From Bacteroidota bacterium (GTDB lineage: Bacteria; Bacteroidota; Bacteroidia; Chitinophagales; LD1): DNA of 47,014 bases. Below, piece by piece: positions 10,730 through 19,689 of this stretch (the stretch's first letter is position 1; every line of letters starts with the position of its first letter). The notes beneath the pieces were generated by a model. It saw only the letters and a program-made list of their open reading frames with translations. It was not told the origin of the DNA and made no database searches. The position numbers were made by a program, and so were the translations under genes. The stretch covers positions 1 to 47,014 of the forward strand of contig JAPLES010000025.1 in assembly GCA_026391075.1 (NCBI GenBank), read 5' to 3'.

Positions 10730-11716
10730 ATGAAAAAACTACTCTTATCAATCCTGATGTTTACTGCGGTTTTTACCGGAGTAAAAGCGCAACAAGATCC
10801 CGCGTATAGCATGTATATGTTCAACGGATTATTTCTGAATCCTGCTTATGCAGGAAGTCAGGAAGCTATCAGTGTAATGGCAATTTACCGTCATCAATGG
10901 GCAGGATTGGAAGGCGCACCTCGCACGGCAAACATAAGTGTACATACTCCATTCCGCAGAGACCAGTATGCTATTGGCTTAACTCTAACAAACGATAAAA
11001 TCGGTTTGGCAAATACTTTTTCGGTAACTCCGGCATTCTCTTACCGCCTGCGGATAAAAGAAACTCGTTTGTGTTTTGGTATTCAAGCTTCGTTTGCCTA
11101 TTTCTATCAGAACAACACGAGTGCGAACCTGCCTTTGGCCGGTGTAGCTGATGATGCGTTTAAGTTGAACGCAAGTCTTTTTGTTCCTAACATCGGTTTC
11201 GGAATTTATGCTTATGGCAAAAGATATTTCGTAGGTGTATCTGTTCCTCATTTATTGCCTTCTAAACTTCGCGATAAAACAGGAGTGAGCGGTTATAACC
11301 AGTCAATAGCTCGCATGTATAACCACTACTTGTTTACAGCAGGATATGTTTTTGGTAAAGAAGCTTCGATTGTAAAATTTCGCCCATCAATTTTAATGAA
11401 GTGGCAAAAAGGATTGCCTAAAAACATTCCTCAGTTCGATATCAATTTAGCCTTGCTATTTATTGAAAGAGTTTGGTTAGGCGTTGGCTATCGTACGGCA
11501 GGCGATGGACAGCAATCAAGAAATTATGTAGGTCAATCAGCTAATGTATTTGTAAACTTTAAAGCAACGCCACAATTACAAATTGGTTATTGCTACGATG
11601 CTGAAATTACAGCACTTCGTAAATACACTTCAGGCACACATGAAATTATGATTGGCTACGATTTTTATTACAATAAAAAACGTTTTGTAACACCACGTTT
11701 TGTAAAATATTTCTAA
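10730..11716 (+). CDS. PorP/SprF family type IX secretion membrane protein
   Basis: 328 residues. An N-terminal signal peptide ends at about VKAQ, followed by QDPAYSMYMFNGLFLNPAYAGS, the typical opening of PorP/SprF proteins, then YRHQW and a C-terminal beta-barrel rich in alternating aromatic strands. SprF-like proteins are needed for secretion or surface assembly of their partner SprB-like adhesins in gliding Bacteroidota. I chose the ATG at 10730 because it opens directly with a signal peptide. An in-frame ATG at 10652 overlaps the adhesin stop codon, but its 26-residue extension is encoded by the intergenic hairpin. The gene sits between the giant adhesin and the PorE-like gene, probably in one operon. 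Confidence 0.92.
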   Translation: MKKLLLSILMFTAVFTGVKAQQDPAYSMYMFNGLFLNPAYAGSQEAISVMAIYRHQWAGLEGAPRTANISVHTPFRRDQYAIGLTLTNDKIGLANTFSVTPAFSYRLRIKETRLCFGIQASFAYFYQNNTSANLPLAGVADDAFKLNASLFVPNIGFGIYAYGKRYFVGVSVPHLLPSKLRDKTGVSGYNQSIARMYNHYLFTAGYVFGKEASIVKFRPSILMKWQKGLPKNIPQFDINLALLFIERVWLGVGYRTAGDGQQSRNYVGQSANVFVNFKATPQLQIGYCYDAEITALRKYTSGTHEIMIGYDFYYNKKRFVTPRFVKYF

Positions 11717-11749
11717 GAGAATTTTGGGTAACCCCTTAAATATACGACT

Positions 11750-13978
11750 ATGAGTTTGAAGAAATCCCTGACATTACTGATTGCAGCTTTCCTCTTTGCA
11801 GGAATGGTGAACGCAGAAAAACCAATTGTGAAAGTAGGCGATTGGTATTTTAAACAATTCGACTACACAAAAGCGATTTTGTTTTACGAACGCGCTTTGA
11901 AAAAAGACCAGGCGAATGTTTACGTAAAACAAAAAATGGCCGATAGCTACCGCTTAACAAACGATTGGGTAAAAGCAGAGCCGTATTATGGAGATTTGGC
12001 AAAAGCCGAAAATGCAAATGCTATCAACAAACTTTATTATGCCGAAGCCTTGCGTGCTAATCAAAAATATGCCGATGCAAAAGTTTACTATAAGCAGTAT
12101 ATGGATGTGGTGCCTGCAGATAACAGCATAAAGGAACGTTTGAATGGTATTGATAAAGTAGAAGAGTTAAGTAAAGACAAAGGTTTTTACGATGTGAAGA
12201 ACATGGATAAAATAAATTCCAAATTTTCAGATTTCGGAGTTTCGCTTTTCAAAGACACAGGAATATTTTTCTGTTCTAACCGTTATCCCGATGCTTATGT
12301 AGTTCATAAAGATCGTTGGACGCACGGAAATTTTTTACAGATATATCAGGCGTTTAAAGATGACACAGCAGCAGGAAATATTTCTACCTGTGCATTAATG
12401 CATGGTCGTCAGCCTAACAAAAAATTTCATGAAGGAACTTCTTCGTACGTTGATAAAATGCAAGAGCTTTATATTGACCGAAGCAACTACAATGGTAAGC
12501 GTGCATTTACAGCCGCTGATAAAACAGTGAAGTTGAAAATTTATCGAATTGGTTGGTTGAATGACCAAAACCGCTGGGGCGATGAAGTAGTAGAAGCTGT
12601 TACTTTCAACGATAAGGAATATTCTGTAAGTCATCCTACCGTTACAAAAGATGGAAAGTCTTTATACTTCGCCAGCGATAAGCCCGGTGGATATGGTGGA
12701 GTAGATATTTATATTTCTACCCGTGAAATTGGTGGCGCATGGGGCACACCGGTAAATCTTGGACCCAAGGTGAATACTTCCAGCGATGAGATGTTTCCAT
12801 TTATTGCAGAAGACAACACTTTGTATTTCGCTTCGAGCGGCCACACAGGTTTAGGTGGTTTAGATGTTTTTTCAACTACTATGGTGAAGACAGGAAACAA
12901 ACTGACCAACTGGACAGAGCCTGAAAACTTGGGCTATCCGATTAATACCAACGCAGATGATTTTGGTTATGTAATTCAGAAGGATAACAAGAAAGGTTAT
13001 TTCTGTTCTAACCGCGAAGGTGGCCAAGGTGATGATGACATTTATAGTTTTGTAAAGAAGGGTGTAATACTGAACGGTATTGTTTACGATGCTGCCACCG
13101 GCTTACCTATTGAAGGAGCGCAAGTGGTAATGAAAGATGAAGATGTAGAAAAAGGAAAATTGAAATCGGGCAAAGAAGGAGATTTTTCTTTTGCGGCAAC
13201 ACCAGGAAAGAAATACAAATTTTACGCAACGAAAGATGGCTATTTACCAGCTGAACTTACGTTTGACGTAAAAGAAAAACCTGAGTTGGTGAAAATACCA
13301 ATGGTAGCAGAAGGGGGAATTACATTGGAAATTACCGTGTTGGACAAGAGAACGCGTGACCCGCTCGAAGCCTCGAAAGTTAAAGTGACCAATCTTACAA
13401 CTATGAAAGATGAACTTTGCTCTACCAACAAAGACGGCAAATGCACTTTCACTTTAGAACCAACTACTAACTATCGTTTAGAAGCTTCGAAGGAAACAGG
13501 AGAGCCCGATACAAAATATTTAACTGTTACCGCTACACAATCTACCAATGGAGTAAAAGCTCCTGCTACTTTGTACTCGGTGCTTGAGTTAGAGAAAGTG
13601 AAGAAAGGTGTCGCTATTAAAATTGAAAATATTTATTACGATTTGGACAAATGGTTTATTCGTCCTGATGCAGCAAAAGAGTTGGACAAACTTGTGAAGG
13701 TGATGAAGGATAATCCTACTATGGAAATTGAATTGAGCTCGCATACCGACTGTCGTGCAACGGCTAAATACAATATGCAGTTGTCGAGCAAGCGTGCAGA
13801 ATCAGCAGTAAACTACATTGCTTCGCAAGGGGTGGAAGCACGCAGAATGATAGCTGCGGGTTATGGTGAAAGCCGCTTAGTAAACAAATGTCAATGCGAA
13901 GGAACAGTTATAGTGCCTTGTACTGATCAAGAACATCAGGAAAACAGAAGAACTGAGTTTAAGATTTTGAAATTCTAA
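11750..13978 (+). CDS. PorE-like OmpA family protein (TPR, propeller, CTLD-type regulatory fold, OmpA)
   Basis: 742 residues. A signal peptide (about 1-22) precedes TPR-like helices (about 25-150), a PD40/WD40-like beta-propeller (about 215-435; motifs SLYFASDKPGG and GYFCSNREGG), a carboxypeptidase D regulatory-like fold (about 438-520), a second Ig-like fold (about 523-610) and an OmpA C-terminal domain (about 623-742; HTDCRA, SSKRAESAVNYI, GYGES, NRRTEF). The HTD Asp and the NRR/SSKR Arg are the usual peptidoglycan-contact positions. This four-part architecture matches PorE of P. gingivalis, which links the T9SS outer-membrane complex to peptidoglycan. It lies 33 bp after the PorP/SprF gene and is closed by a strong terminator. 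A PorE paralogue dedicated to this adhesin is as likely as PorE itself. Confidence 0.88.
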   Translation: MSLKKSLTLLIAAFLFAGMVNAEKPIVKVGDWYFKQFDYTKAILFYERALKKDQANVYVKQKMADSYRLTNDWVKAEPYYGDLAKAENANAINKLYYAEALRANQKYADAKVYYKQYMDVVPADNSIKERLNGIDKVEELSKDKGFYDVKNMDKINSKFSDFGVSLFKDTGIFFCSNRYPDAYVVHKDRWTHGNFLQIYQAFKDDTAAGNISTCALMHGRQPNKKFHEGTSSYVDKMQELYIDRSNYNGKRAFTAADKTVKLKIYRIGWLNDQNRWGDEVVEAVTFNDKEYSVSHPTVTKDGKSLYFASDKPGGYGGVDIYISTREIGGAWGTPVNLGPKVNTSSDEMFPFIAEDNTLYFASSGHTGLGGLDVFSTTMVKTGNKLTNWTEPENLGYPINTNADDFGYVIQKDNKKGYFCSNREGGQGDDDIYSFVKKGVILNGIVYDAATGLPIEGAQVVMKDEDVEKGKLKSGKEGDFSFAATPGKKYKFYATKDGYLPAELTFDVKEKPELVKIPMVAEGGITLEITVLDKRTRDPLEASKVKVTNLTTMKDELCSTNKDGKCTFTLEPTTNYRLEASKETGEPDTKYLTVTATQSTNGVKAPATLYSVLELEKVKKGVAIKIENIYYDLDKWFIRPDAAKELDKLVKVMKDNPTMEIELSSHTDCRATAKYNMQLSSKRAESAVNYIASQGVEARRMIAAGYGESRLVNKCQCEGTVIVPCTDQEHQENRRTEFKILKF

Positions 13979-13992
13979 TTTCAGAAAACACA

Positions 13993-14030
13993 AAAAACAA
14001 AGCCCCGAAAATTTTCGGGGCTTTGTTTTT
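13993..14030. terminator. Bidirectional intrinsic terminator
   Basis: A perfect 38-nt palindrome (19 bp per arm) with core AGCCCCGAAAATTTTCGGGG, flanked by an A-run on the left and a T-run on the right. It lies 14 bp after the PorE-like stop codon and ends the adhesin-porP-porE unit. Confidence 0.9.
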
Positions 14031-14100
14031 AATCTTAGTGCAGAATGAAGAACAGATGAAAATTATTTCTTTGTTACATTCATGAAGAGTAAAGGATGAA

Positions 14101-14108
14101 TAATTTTG
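14101..14108 (+). promoter_or_regulatory. Possible Bacteroidota -7 promoter element
   Basis: TAATTTTG matches the TAnnTTTG consensus exactly, 14 bp before the ATG of the next gene. The nearest TTG (14071-14073) is 27 bp upstream, wider than the usual 19-21 bp, and the implied 5' UTR would be only about 8 nt. Confidence 0.35.
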
Positions 14109-14122
14109 TTTAGAGTTCAATT

Positions 14123-14842
14123 ATGGTGTATATTCCAATTCATGTTTCTTCCCTCTTTATTGCGCTGGTTTTTGCCATCGCTTTTATCATTGTTATTTCA
14201 GTGCACGTTTGTGGCTTGCGATTACAACTCGATTTTGAAGAGCGCAGAAGAAATATGCTCGTAAGCATTCTTATCATCTTTGTGTGGCTGGCGTTTACAA
14301 ATATTATTGCCATGTCTGGTTTGCTTACAGACTTTACCCAGATGCCTCCCAAATTATTGCTCATTACCTTACCGCCACTTGTTTTTATTTTGATTTTATT
14401 TTTATCAAAACCTTTTCATGAACTGTTCGAATCTATAGGACACTTCTGGATTATTTATGCGCAGTCTTTTCGCATTTTAATGGAATTTATTTTGTGGTTG
14501 CTGTATCGCTACCATGTCATTCCTGTGCAAATGACTTTTGAAGGAAGAAACTTTGATATACTGATTGGTTTGAGTGCCCCTTTTGTTGCTTACTTCTGTT
14601 TCATTAAAAAATCGTGGAGTGAAAAAGTAGCGTTGCTTTGGAATATTGTTGGCTTGTTAGTGCTTGCCAATATTGTTGTGGTTGCTGTTTTATCTACACC
14701 TTACCCTTTCCGTTATTTTATGAATGAACCGGCTAACACTATTGTGTTTAATTTCCCTTTTGTATGGTTACCATCTTTCGTGGTGCCGTTCGCGCTATTG
14801 CTTCATTTGATTTCCATGCGCAGACTAGTAGCGAAGAAATAA
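14123..14842 (+). CDS. Polytopic integral membrane protein of unknown function
   Basis: 239 residues with about six to seven hydrophobic segments (roughly 7-28, 43-65, 76-94, 105-125, 145-160, 170-195 and 212-232), separated by short loops. The loop CGLRLQLDFEERRRN is strongly basic and acidic, so it is probably cytoplasmic. I see no catalytic motif and cannot place it in a family. The preceding strong terminator makes it a separate transcription unit, and the convergent M20 gene follows. Start: the ATG at 14123 is followed at once by a membrane segment. Confidence 0.75.
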   Translation: MVYIPIHVSSLFIALVFAIAFIIVISVHVCGLRLQLDFEERRRNMLVSILIIFVWLAFTNIIAMSGLLTDFTQMPPKLLLITLPPLVFILILFLSKPFHELFESIGHFWIIYAQSFRILMEFILWLLYRYHVIPVQMTFEGRNFDILIGLSAPFVAYFCFIKKSWSEKVALLWNIVGLLVLANIVVVAVLSTPYPFRYFMNEPANTIVFNFPFVWLPSFVVPFALLLHLISMRRLVAKK

Positions 14843-14844
14843 GA

Positions 14845-14878
14845 CCTCACCCCCAACCCCTCTCCGAGGGAGAGGGGA
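14845..14878. repeat. Dispersed GC-rich hairpin element
   Basis: A 9-bp stem (14857-14865 with 14869-14877) around the loop GAG, within CCTCACCCCCAACCCCTCTCC. Sequences of this kind recur between genes in many Bacteroidota genomes. It lies between two convergent genes and may also act as a terminator. Confidence 0.55.
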
Positions 14879-14910
14879 GAAACAGCCGTCTTTTTTGAAA
14901 AAACTATCAA

Positions 14911-16281
14911 TTACTTCTCACTCATCTCCGCAAAATACTGGTAGAAGTACGGAAGTGTTTCAATGCCTTTGTAGTAATTGAACAAACCGTACTTTTCGTT
15001 TGGCGAGTGAATAGCATCGCTATCTAATCCAAAACCGAATAGCACCGATTTTATTCCTAATACTCTTTCGAACATGGTAACTATAGGTATGCTGCCACCG
15101 GTGCGCAATGGAATTGGTGTTTTGCCGAAAGTTTTTTCCATAGCTTTTGATGCGGCTTTGTACGCAATAGAATCAGTAGGTGTAACAGCCGCTTCGCCAC
15201 CATGATGAGGCATTACTTTTACCTTTACATAAGCAGGAGCAATTTTATTGAAATGCTCTTCGAACAGTTTCATTATCTTTTCACTGCTTTGGTTAGGCAC
15301 TAAGCGCATCGATATTTTTGCAAATGCTTTAGAAGGTAAAACAGTTTTTGCCCCTTGACCAATATAACCGCCCCATATTCCATTTACATCAAGTGTTGGG
15401 CGAATGGAAACTCGTTCAAGCGTGGAATAATTTTTTTCACCAAGCACTTCATTAATATCGAGATGCGCTTTGTATTCTTCTAAACTGAAGGGTGCGCTTG
15501 CCATCATGTCGCGTTCCTGTTTTGAAACCTCTTCCACACCATCGTAAAATCCGGGAATGTTTACGCGTCTGTCTTTATCATGCAGTGATGAAATCATATC
15601 GCAGAGAATGTTGATGGGGTTGGCTACCGCACCGCCATAAACTCCGCTGTGCAAATCGCGGTTAGGTCCTGTAACTTCTACTTCGAGATAAGTTAGCCCA
15701 CGTAAACCAGTGGTGATACTCGGAACATCGTTGGCAATCATGGAAGTGTCGGAAATCAAAATTACATCGGCTTTAATTTTTTCCTTATTGGCAACGGCAA
15801 ACGGTTCCAGATTCACCGAGCCTATTTCTTCTTCGCCCTCAATCATAAATTTTACGTTGCAAGGCAGCACGTTATTCTTCACCAGCATTTCAAACGCTTT
15901 AACGTGCATATACATTTGCCCCTTATCATCACATGCACCACGCGCGTAAATGTTTCCGTCTTTCACCACGGGTTCAAAAGGAGGGGAGTTCCACAACTCG
16001 AGCGGGTCGGCTGGCTGCACATCGTAATGACCATACACTAAAACAGTAGGAAGCGTGGCATCAATTATTTTTTCGGCATACACCACGGGATAACCTTTGG
16101 TTGGGCAAATTTCTGCTTTATCAACTCCGGCATTAAGCAATTGTTGTTTCACAAATTCTGCCGCTCGGTTTACATCAGCCGAATATTTTGTATCGGCACT
16201 TATAGATGGAATGCGAAGCAGTTCAAGAAGCTCGTTTAAAAATCGTTCTTTGTTTTGTTCCAGATAATTTTGAAGAGGCAT
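14911..16281 (-). CDS. M20 family metallopeptidase (dipeptidase)
   Basis: 456 residues, the usual size for the CNDP-like branch of M20. Metal-site motifs are in order: YGHYDVQPAD (His85, Asp87), ARGACDDKGQ (Asp118), EGEEEIGS (about 148-155), and AIHSPNEKYGL near the C-terminus with the last His. The lid/dimerisation domain carries DLHSGVYGGAVANP. There is no signal peptide, so it is a cytoplasmic di-zinc enzyme that probably hydrolyses dipeptides or short peptides. It appears monocistronic: upstream lies a double hairpin and downstream a convergent neighbour. Exact substrate specificity cannot be read from the sequence. Confidence 0.9.
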   Translation of the reverse strand: MPLQNYLEQNKERFLNELLELLRIPSISADTKYSADVNRAAEFVKQQLLNAGVDKAEICPTKGYPVVYAEKIIDATLPTVLVYGHYDVQPADPLELWNSPPFEPVVKDGNIYARGACDDKGQMYMHVKAFEMLVKNNVLPCNVKFMIEGEEEIGSVNLEPFAVANKEKIKADVILISDTSMIANDVPSITTGLRGLTYLEVEVTGPNRDLHSGVYGGAVANPINILCDMISSLHDKDRRVNIPGFYDGVEEVSKQERDMMASAPFSLEEYKAHLDINEVLGEKNYSTLERVSIRPTLDVNGIWGGYIGQGAKTVLPSKAFAKISMRLVPNQSSEKIMKLFEEHFNKIAPAYVKVKVMPHHGGEAAVTPTDSIAYKAASKAMEKTFGKTPIPLRTGGSIPIVTMFERVLGIKSVLFGFGLDSDAIHSPNEKYGLFNYYKGIETLPYFYQYFAEMSEK

Positions 16282-16383
16282 AAGTTTTTATTTTTTACGC
16301 AGGTGAAAATAGTAATGGATGGAAGAATTGAAATTTGTTTCATTTCTGTTAAGTACAGAGTCATTAACAGCTACTTAAAATAA

Positions 16384-16417
16384 AAAAAATAGCGAAGCAC
16401 GTGCTTCGCTATTTTTT
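16384..16417. terminator. Bidirectional terminator downstream of RRM gene
   Basis: A perfect 17-bp palindrome centred on CGAAGCACGTGCTTCG, flanked by A- and T-runs. On the minus strand it follows the stop of the RRM gene at 16467 and ends in a run of T. Confidence 0.85.
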
Positions 16418-16423
16418 GTTTTC

Positions 16424-16444
16424 GCGCTTCGTTTTGCGAAGCGC
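16424..16444 (-). terminator. Second, adjacent hairpin
   Basis: An 8-bp stem (GCGCTTCG with CGAAGCGC) and 5-nt loop, between the RRM stop codon and the stronger palindrome at 16384-16417. Both stems share the GCGAAGC core, so the two hairpins could also pair with each other. Confidence 0.5.
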
Positions 16445-16466
16445 TTACCATAAATCTGTTCTTGAT

Positions 16467-16718
16467 TTATCTTTTAGTAGATGGACGAGCTTCGTTCACT
16501 ACCAGGTTTCTTTCAGAAAATTCAACACCGTTCAATTGAGCGATAGCTGTTGCGCCTTCTGAGTCGTTAGGCATTTCAATAAAGCCAAACCCACGGCTGC
16601 GACCTGTATCACGGTCTGTTACGATTTTAACGGATGATACTTCTCCGAATTGTTGAAAAAGATCTTTCAACTGACCTTCCGATGCACGGAAGCTGATGTT
16701 TGCTACGTAAATGTTCAT
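16467..16718 (-). CDS. Single-RRM RNA-binding protein
   Basis: 83 residues, all of it one RRM fold. RNP2 is IYVANI at residues 3-8 and RNP1 is RGFGFIEM at about 42-49, with aromatic residues in the RNA-contact positions. The motif DRDTGRSRGFGF is typical of small bacterial RRM proteins. In Bacteroides such proteins (the RbpA/RbpB group) bind RNA globally and influence small-RNA or carbohydrate regulation, perhaps replacing Hfq. That role is inferred here. A close paralogue lies 102 bp upstream on the same strand. There is a short basic tail (STKR) and no glycine-rich tail. Confidence 0.93.
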   Translation of the reverse strand: MNIYVANISFRASEGQLKDLFQQFGEVSSVKIVTDRDTGRSRGFGFIEMPNDSEGATAIAQLNGVEFSERNLVVNEARPSTKR

Positions 16719-16775
16719 TGTTTTGAAAATAAATGATGAAAAAAAAAGTTTACTAAAATGTTTTGTATAAATAAA

Positions 16776-16802
16776 AACGCGCGCTCGTTAAAAGAACGCG
16801 TT
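16776..16802 (-). terminator. Weak hairpin between the two RRM genes
   Basis: AACGCG (16776-16781) can pair with CGCGTT (16797-16802). Read on the minus strand it is followed by TTTTTATTT. It may attenuate readthrough from the upstream RRM gene into the downstream one. Confidence 0.35.
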
Positions 16803-16820
16803 CTCTTTAAAATGTGATGT

Positions 16821-17069
16821 TTATGATTTTGGTGGACGGGCTTCGTTTACCACTAAATTTCTTTCGCCAAAAGAAGTGCCGTTCAATTGGGCAATTGCGG
16901 CTGTTCCTTCTGAATCGTTTGCCATTTCAACAAAACCGAATCCACGGCTTCTGCCGGTATCGCGGTCCTTTACAATCTTTGCCGAGGTTACCTCTCCAAA
17001 TTGCTGAAATAAATCTTTTAACTCCTCTTCTGTTGCTCGGAAACTGATGTTTGCTACGTAAATGGTCAT
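16821..17069 (-). CDS. Single-RRM RNA-binding protein, paralogue
   Basis: 82 residues, one RRM with RNP2 IYVANI (3-8) and RNP1 RGFGFVEM (about 42-49). It shares most residues with the protein at 16467-16718, so the pair arose by tandem duplication. The differences cluster in helix 1 (EEELK against EGQLK), in the loop before strand 4 and in the C-terminal tail (PPKS against STKR). Expected to be a cytoplasmic RNA chaperone or post-transcriptional regulator. It has a roughly 100-nt leader if the promoter at 17178-17185 is right. Confidence 0.93.
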   Translation of the reverse strand: MTIYVANISFRATEEELKDLFQQFGEVTSAKIVKDRDTGRSRGFGFVEMANDSEGTAAIAQLNGTSFGERNLVVNEARPPKS

Positions 17070-17177
17070 TGTCTTAAAAATAACTGATTAAAAAATATTG
17101 CTTTTAAAATCCTTTCTGCTACTGCTTGTTTTGAAAACTCAGAACAAAAAATTGCGAAACATTTTTAATTGCGGGTT

Positions 17178-17185
17178 CAAAGATA
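17178..17185 (-). promoter_or_regulatory. Candidate -7 promoter element for the RRM genes
   Basis: Read on the minus strand this is TATCTTTG, an exact match to TAnnTTTG. It would give a 5' UTR of about 100 nt. No clear TTG was found at the expected -33 distance. The rest of 17070-17366 is AT-rich, with no coding signal I trust. Confidence 0.45.
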
Positions 17186-17366
17186 AATTAAAAACTGAAT
17201 TAAGAAATTTTCTTTTTCAGTCACGAAATTCTAAAATGGGCAGGGTTGGAAACAAACGGTCAGGATTCTATTTGTTTTTTTAGAATGGAATTTGAAGAGT
17301 AATTTTTTTTCTTAAAACACGGATATTGAAACACAACCTTTTATTAGACAGATTAATTTCTGCGTA

Positions 17367-18239
17367 TCACTCTTTTATTGTTTTTCTGATAATCATATAT
17401 CCCTCTTGGTTGGTAATGCGAAAAATGTAAATGCCCCCAGGAAAACCACTCATATCAATATCCTGATTAGATTTTGCAAAGGCAAAACTCTTAATTTCTT
17501 TACTGGTGAAATCAGTAATGCTCACATGATATTTTGAAACGGAACCTTCAATTTCCAAATGTAAAATATCAGTAACTGGATTCGGGTAAGTATTTATGCT
17601 GAATGGAGTTTCGGTAACTGATTTGACCGCTGTAGTGTTGTAGCAAGGTAAATTATAGATAAGACCATCGCTATTTAGCACTTGACATAAAGTTGACGAA
17701 CCCCCATAGCAGGTCTCCATAAATAATCCAAAACGGGTATTTCCAATACCTTCAATCCAAAAGTCATGGTCATAATAAGGAGGATTTGAAGAGGTAACGG
17801 TAAAACGTTTGCGAAATGTAGACCCTACTAAAATAGTATCAATGGCAGTTACAACTGAGGGGTAAGACGATGGGGCGGAACCGGAGCGAAACAAATACAA
17901 CGGTATGGGATCCCCGACTTGAGCCGCAAAATCAAAAACTAAGAGGTTTGTAAATATAGCATATGTCATAAACACTTTTTTAGAAGAATCTTCTCTAACA
18001 TAAGCGAATGGACCACCATTTGCGGAAAACAACTCTCGCCAAATCAACCCGTCAATTGAAGTGTCTCCGTACATTTGGAGGTGATAAGTACATGACATCG
18101 GGCCATGTGTGCTGTAATATATAGCTCCTCCATACCAGTCTGTCTCAAGAGAATCCATTGGAAAGTAGTGGTAAGTCTGTGCCCTTGAAGCAAGTTGTGC
18201 AATACAAAGTAAAAAAAGAGAGAGCAGATTTTTTTTCAT
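17367..18239 (-). CDS. Secreted protein with T9SS type A sorting domain
   Basis: 290 residues. A clean signal peptide (about 1-20, ending SRAQ) is followed by a body of about 190 residues without a recognised catalytic motif. The C-terminal domain of about 75 residues has the type A hallmarks: TYPNPVTDILHLEI, then FPGGIYIFRI and a short terminal strand ending RKTIKE. Type A domains direct export through the outer-membrane T9SS and are cleaved on attachment to the cell surface. The body contains several Cys and Tyr/Trp residues (DFWIEGIGN, METCYGG), a pattern seen in many uncharacterised Bacteroidota T9SS proteins. Function unknown. Confidence 0.88.
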   Translation of the reverse strand: MKKNLLSLFLLCIAQLASRAQTYHYFPMDSLETDWYGGAIYYSTHGPMSCTYHLQMYGDTSIDGLIWRELFSANGGPFAYVREDSSKKVFMTYAIFTNLLVFDFAAQVGDPIPLYLFRSGSAPSSYPSVVTAIDTILVGSTFRKRFTVTSSNPPYYDHDFWIEGIGNTRFGLFMETCYGGSSTLCQVLNSDGLIYNLPCYNTTAVKSVTETPFSINTYPNPVTDILHLEIEGSVSKYHVSITDFTSKEIKSFAFAKSNQDIDMSGFPGGIYIFRITNQEGYMIIRKTIKE

Positions 18240-18302
18240 AATGAAAATGTTTAGACGCTAACAGAAGCTAAATGTAATCAAACTTCGTCTTGTGTCTAAC
18301 GT

Positions 18303-19580
18303 CTACTGTAAATGCTCCGCCTTCCATTTCATAGCGGTTTCCACGCGCACTCTACCGCTGGGGTGGTCAAAGAAAAATATCTCTTCCCATTTGCCCGGGT
18401 TCAGCTTGCGGTATTCCGAAAGCATAATATCCACATGCGCTTCGGCATCGGGCTCGCGCGCAGCGTTTAAACCAAACTGGTCGGCCTCCATTTCCTGTGT
18501 GCGAATCATGGTATTGGTTATCGGAGTAGCAATAAACGTAACCACTGAAATAATTACAGCCAGCAAAGGCAGCCCCGCAATATCGCTGATGTCTTCAATG
18601 CCGAGTGTGCCGCCCCACTTGCTCAATACTTTATTGAGCGCCCAGTTTACAATAGCAAACACGAGGAAGATAAACACACCAAATTCTATAATGCCTTTGT
18701 AAACGTGGTTGAGAACATAGTGCCCCATCTCGTGCCCCATCACCGCGCGCACCTCGGCAGGTGTGCAGCGGTTCAGCAAATTATCGTTGAGCGAAATGCG
18801 CGTAGTGCTCGCAAAGCCGCTCACGTTGGCACTCACGCGCTTGCTCTGTTTACTCGCGTCAAACATATACACGTTAGTGGCAGGTATGCAGTTAGCGCGC
18901 GCCATCGAAAGAATTTCTTCTTTCAGTTTGCCTTCGGTCAGTGGTTTGTAATCATTAAATATGGGATCTAAAAACACAGGCGCTATAAACGACACGAACA
19001 TGATAAACAGAATACTTCCGCTTGCGCCCCAAATCCACCAACTCTTGCCCGCCTTGCGCAGTGCTATATAAAGAGCCATTATTAAAGGAGCACCGAAAAG
19101 CAAACCAATGGCAATGCCTTTCAGGTTCTCCACGAACCACGCACTGAAGGTTAAGTTCGATAAACCATAAGCATGTTCGCGGAAATAATCCTGATATACA
19201 CTAAACGGAAAAGTAATAGCCCACACCAACAGAATATACAGCGCGGCATAAATCATGTTCTGTAAGTTTTTGCTTTTCACTTTCGTGGCTATGCTCTTCA
19301 CGCGTCTCGACAAACCTAAATGCAAAAAGATAAACGCCACTGCAAAGCCGTAAAGCAAATTCCAAATCTGCAACCAGTATCCGCCCTCGAAATAACTATC
19401 GCTCTTCGCCTTCGCCTCTGGCGAAAGCATGTTTAAATAATGCTGCGTTGCCGAATCAATATTGAAAGCGGGAGTGGTTACAGCCGTTGTGACACTATCA
19501 ATAACTACGGCAGCACTGTCTTGCGCAAACAGAGTTACCATCAACAGCATGGTGAAAAAGAAGAGGGTGGTTTTTTTCAT
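18303..19580 (-). CDS. M48 family metallopeptidase, Ste24-like
   Basis: 425 residues. The N-terminus looks like a signal peptide or first membrane segment (about 3-20). Several membrane helices follow (about 70-90, 108-127, 150-172, 188-212), then the zinc site HEMGH at 283-287, two more helices (about 296-320 and 335-356), and EMEADQFG with the third ligand Glu365. The C-terminal FFDHPSGRVRVETA resembles the conserved end of CAAX protease 1 (Ste24). Bacterial Ste24/HtpX-type enzymes take part in membrane-protein quality control; the substrate here is unknown. It is transcribed divergently from the cysteine operon. Confidence 0.9.
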   Translation of the reverse strand: MKKTTLFFFTMLLMVTLFAQDSAAVVIDSVTTAVTTPAFNIDSATQHYLNMLSPEAKAKSDSYFEGGYWLQIWNLLYGFAVAFIFLHLGLSRRVKSIATKVKSKNLQNMIYAALYILLVWAITFPFSVYQDYFREHAYGLSNLTFSAWFVENLKGIAIGLLFGAPLIMALYIALRKAGKSWWIWGASGSILFIMFVSFIAPVFLDPIFNDYKPLTEGKLKEEILSMARANCIPATNVYMFDASKQSKRVSANVSGFASTTRISLNDNLLNRCTPAEVRAVMGHEMGHYVLNHVYKGIIEFGVFIFLVFAIVNWALNKVLSKWGGTLGIEDISDIAGLPLLAVIISVVTFIATPITNTMIRTQEMEADQFGLNAAREPDAEAHVDIMLSEYRKLNPGKWEEIFFFDHPSGRVRVETAMKWKAEHLQ

Positions 19581-19689
19581 GGAGAAACTTTTGTGTGGTG
19601 GTTAAATAATGGCGGTAGCGAATATAATTAAACAGAAAATTCACCACTTGTTTTGAAATACAGATGTTCTACTTATTTTTACGCTCGTT

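Noticed and set aside
17098-17283. 61-codon plus-strand frame between the RRM and type A sorting genes
   Set aside because: Low complexity, Lys/Leu/Phe-rich AT-driven sequence that overlaps the likely RRM promoter, with no protein-like motif.
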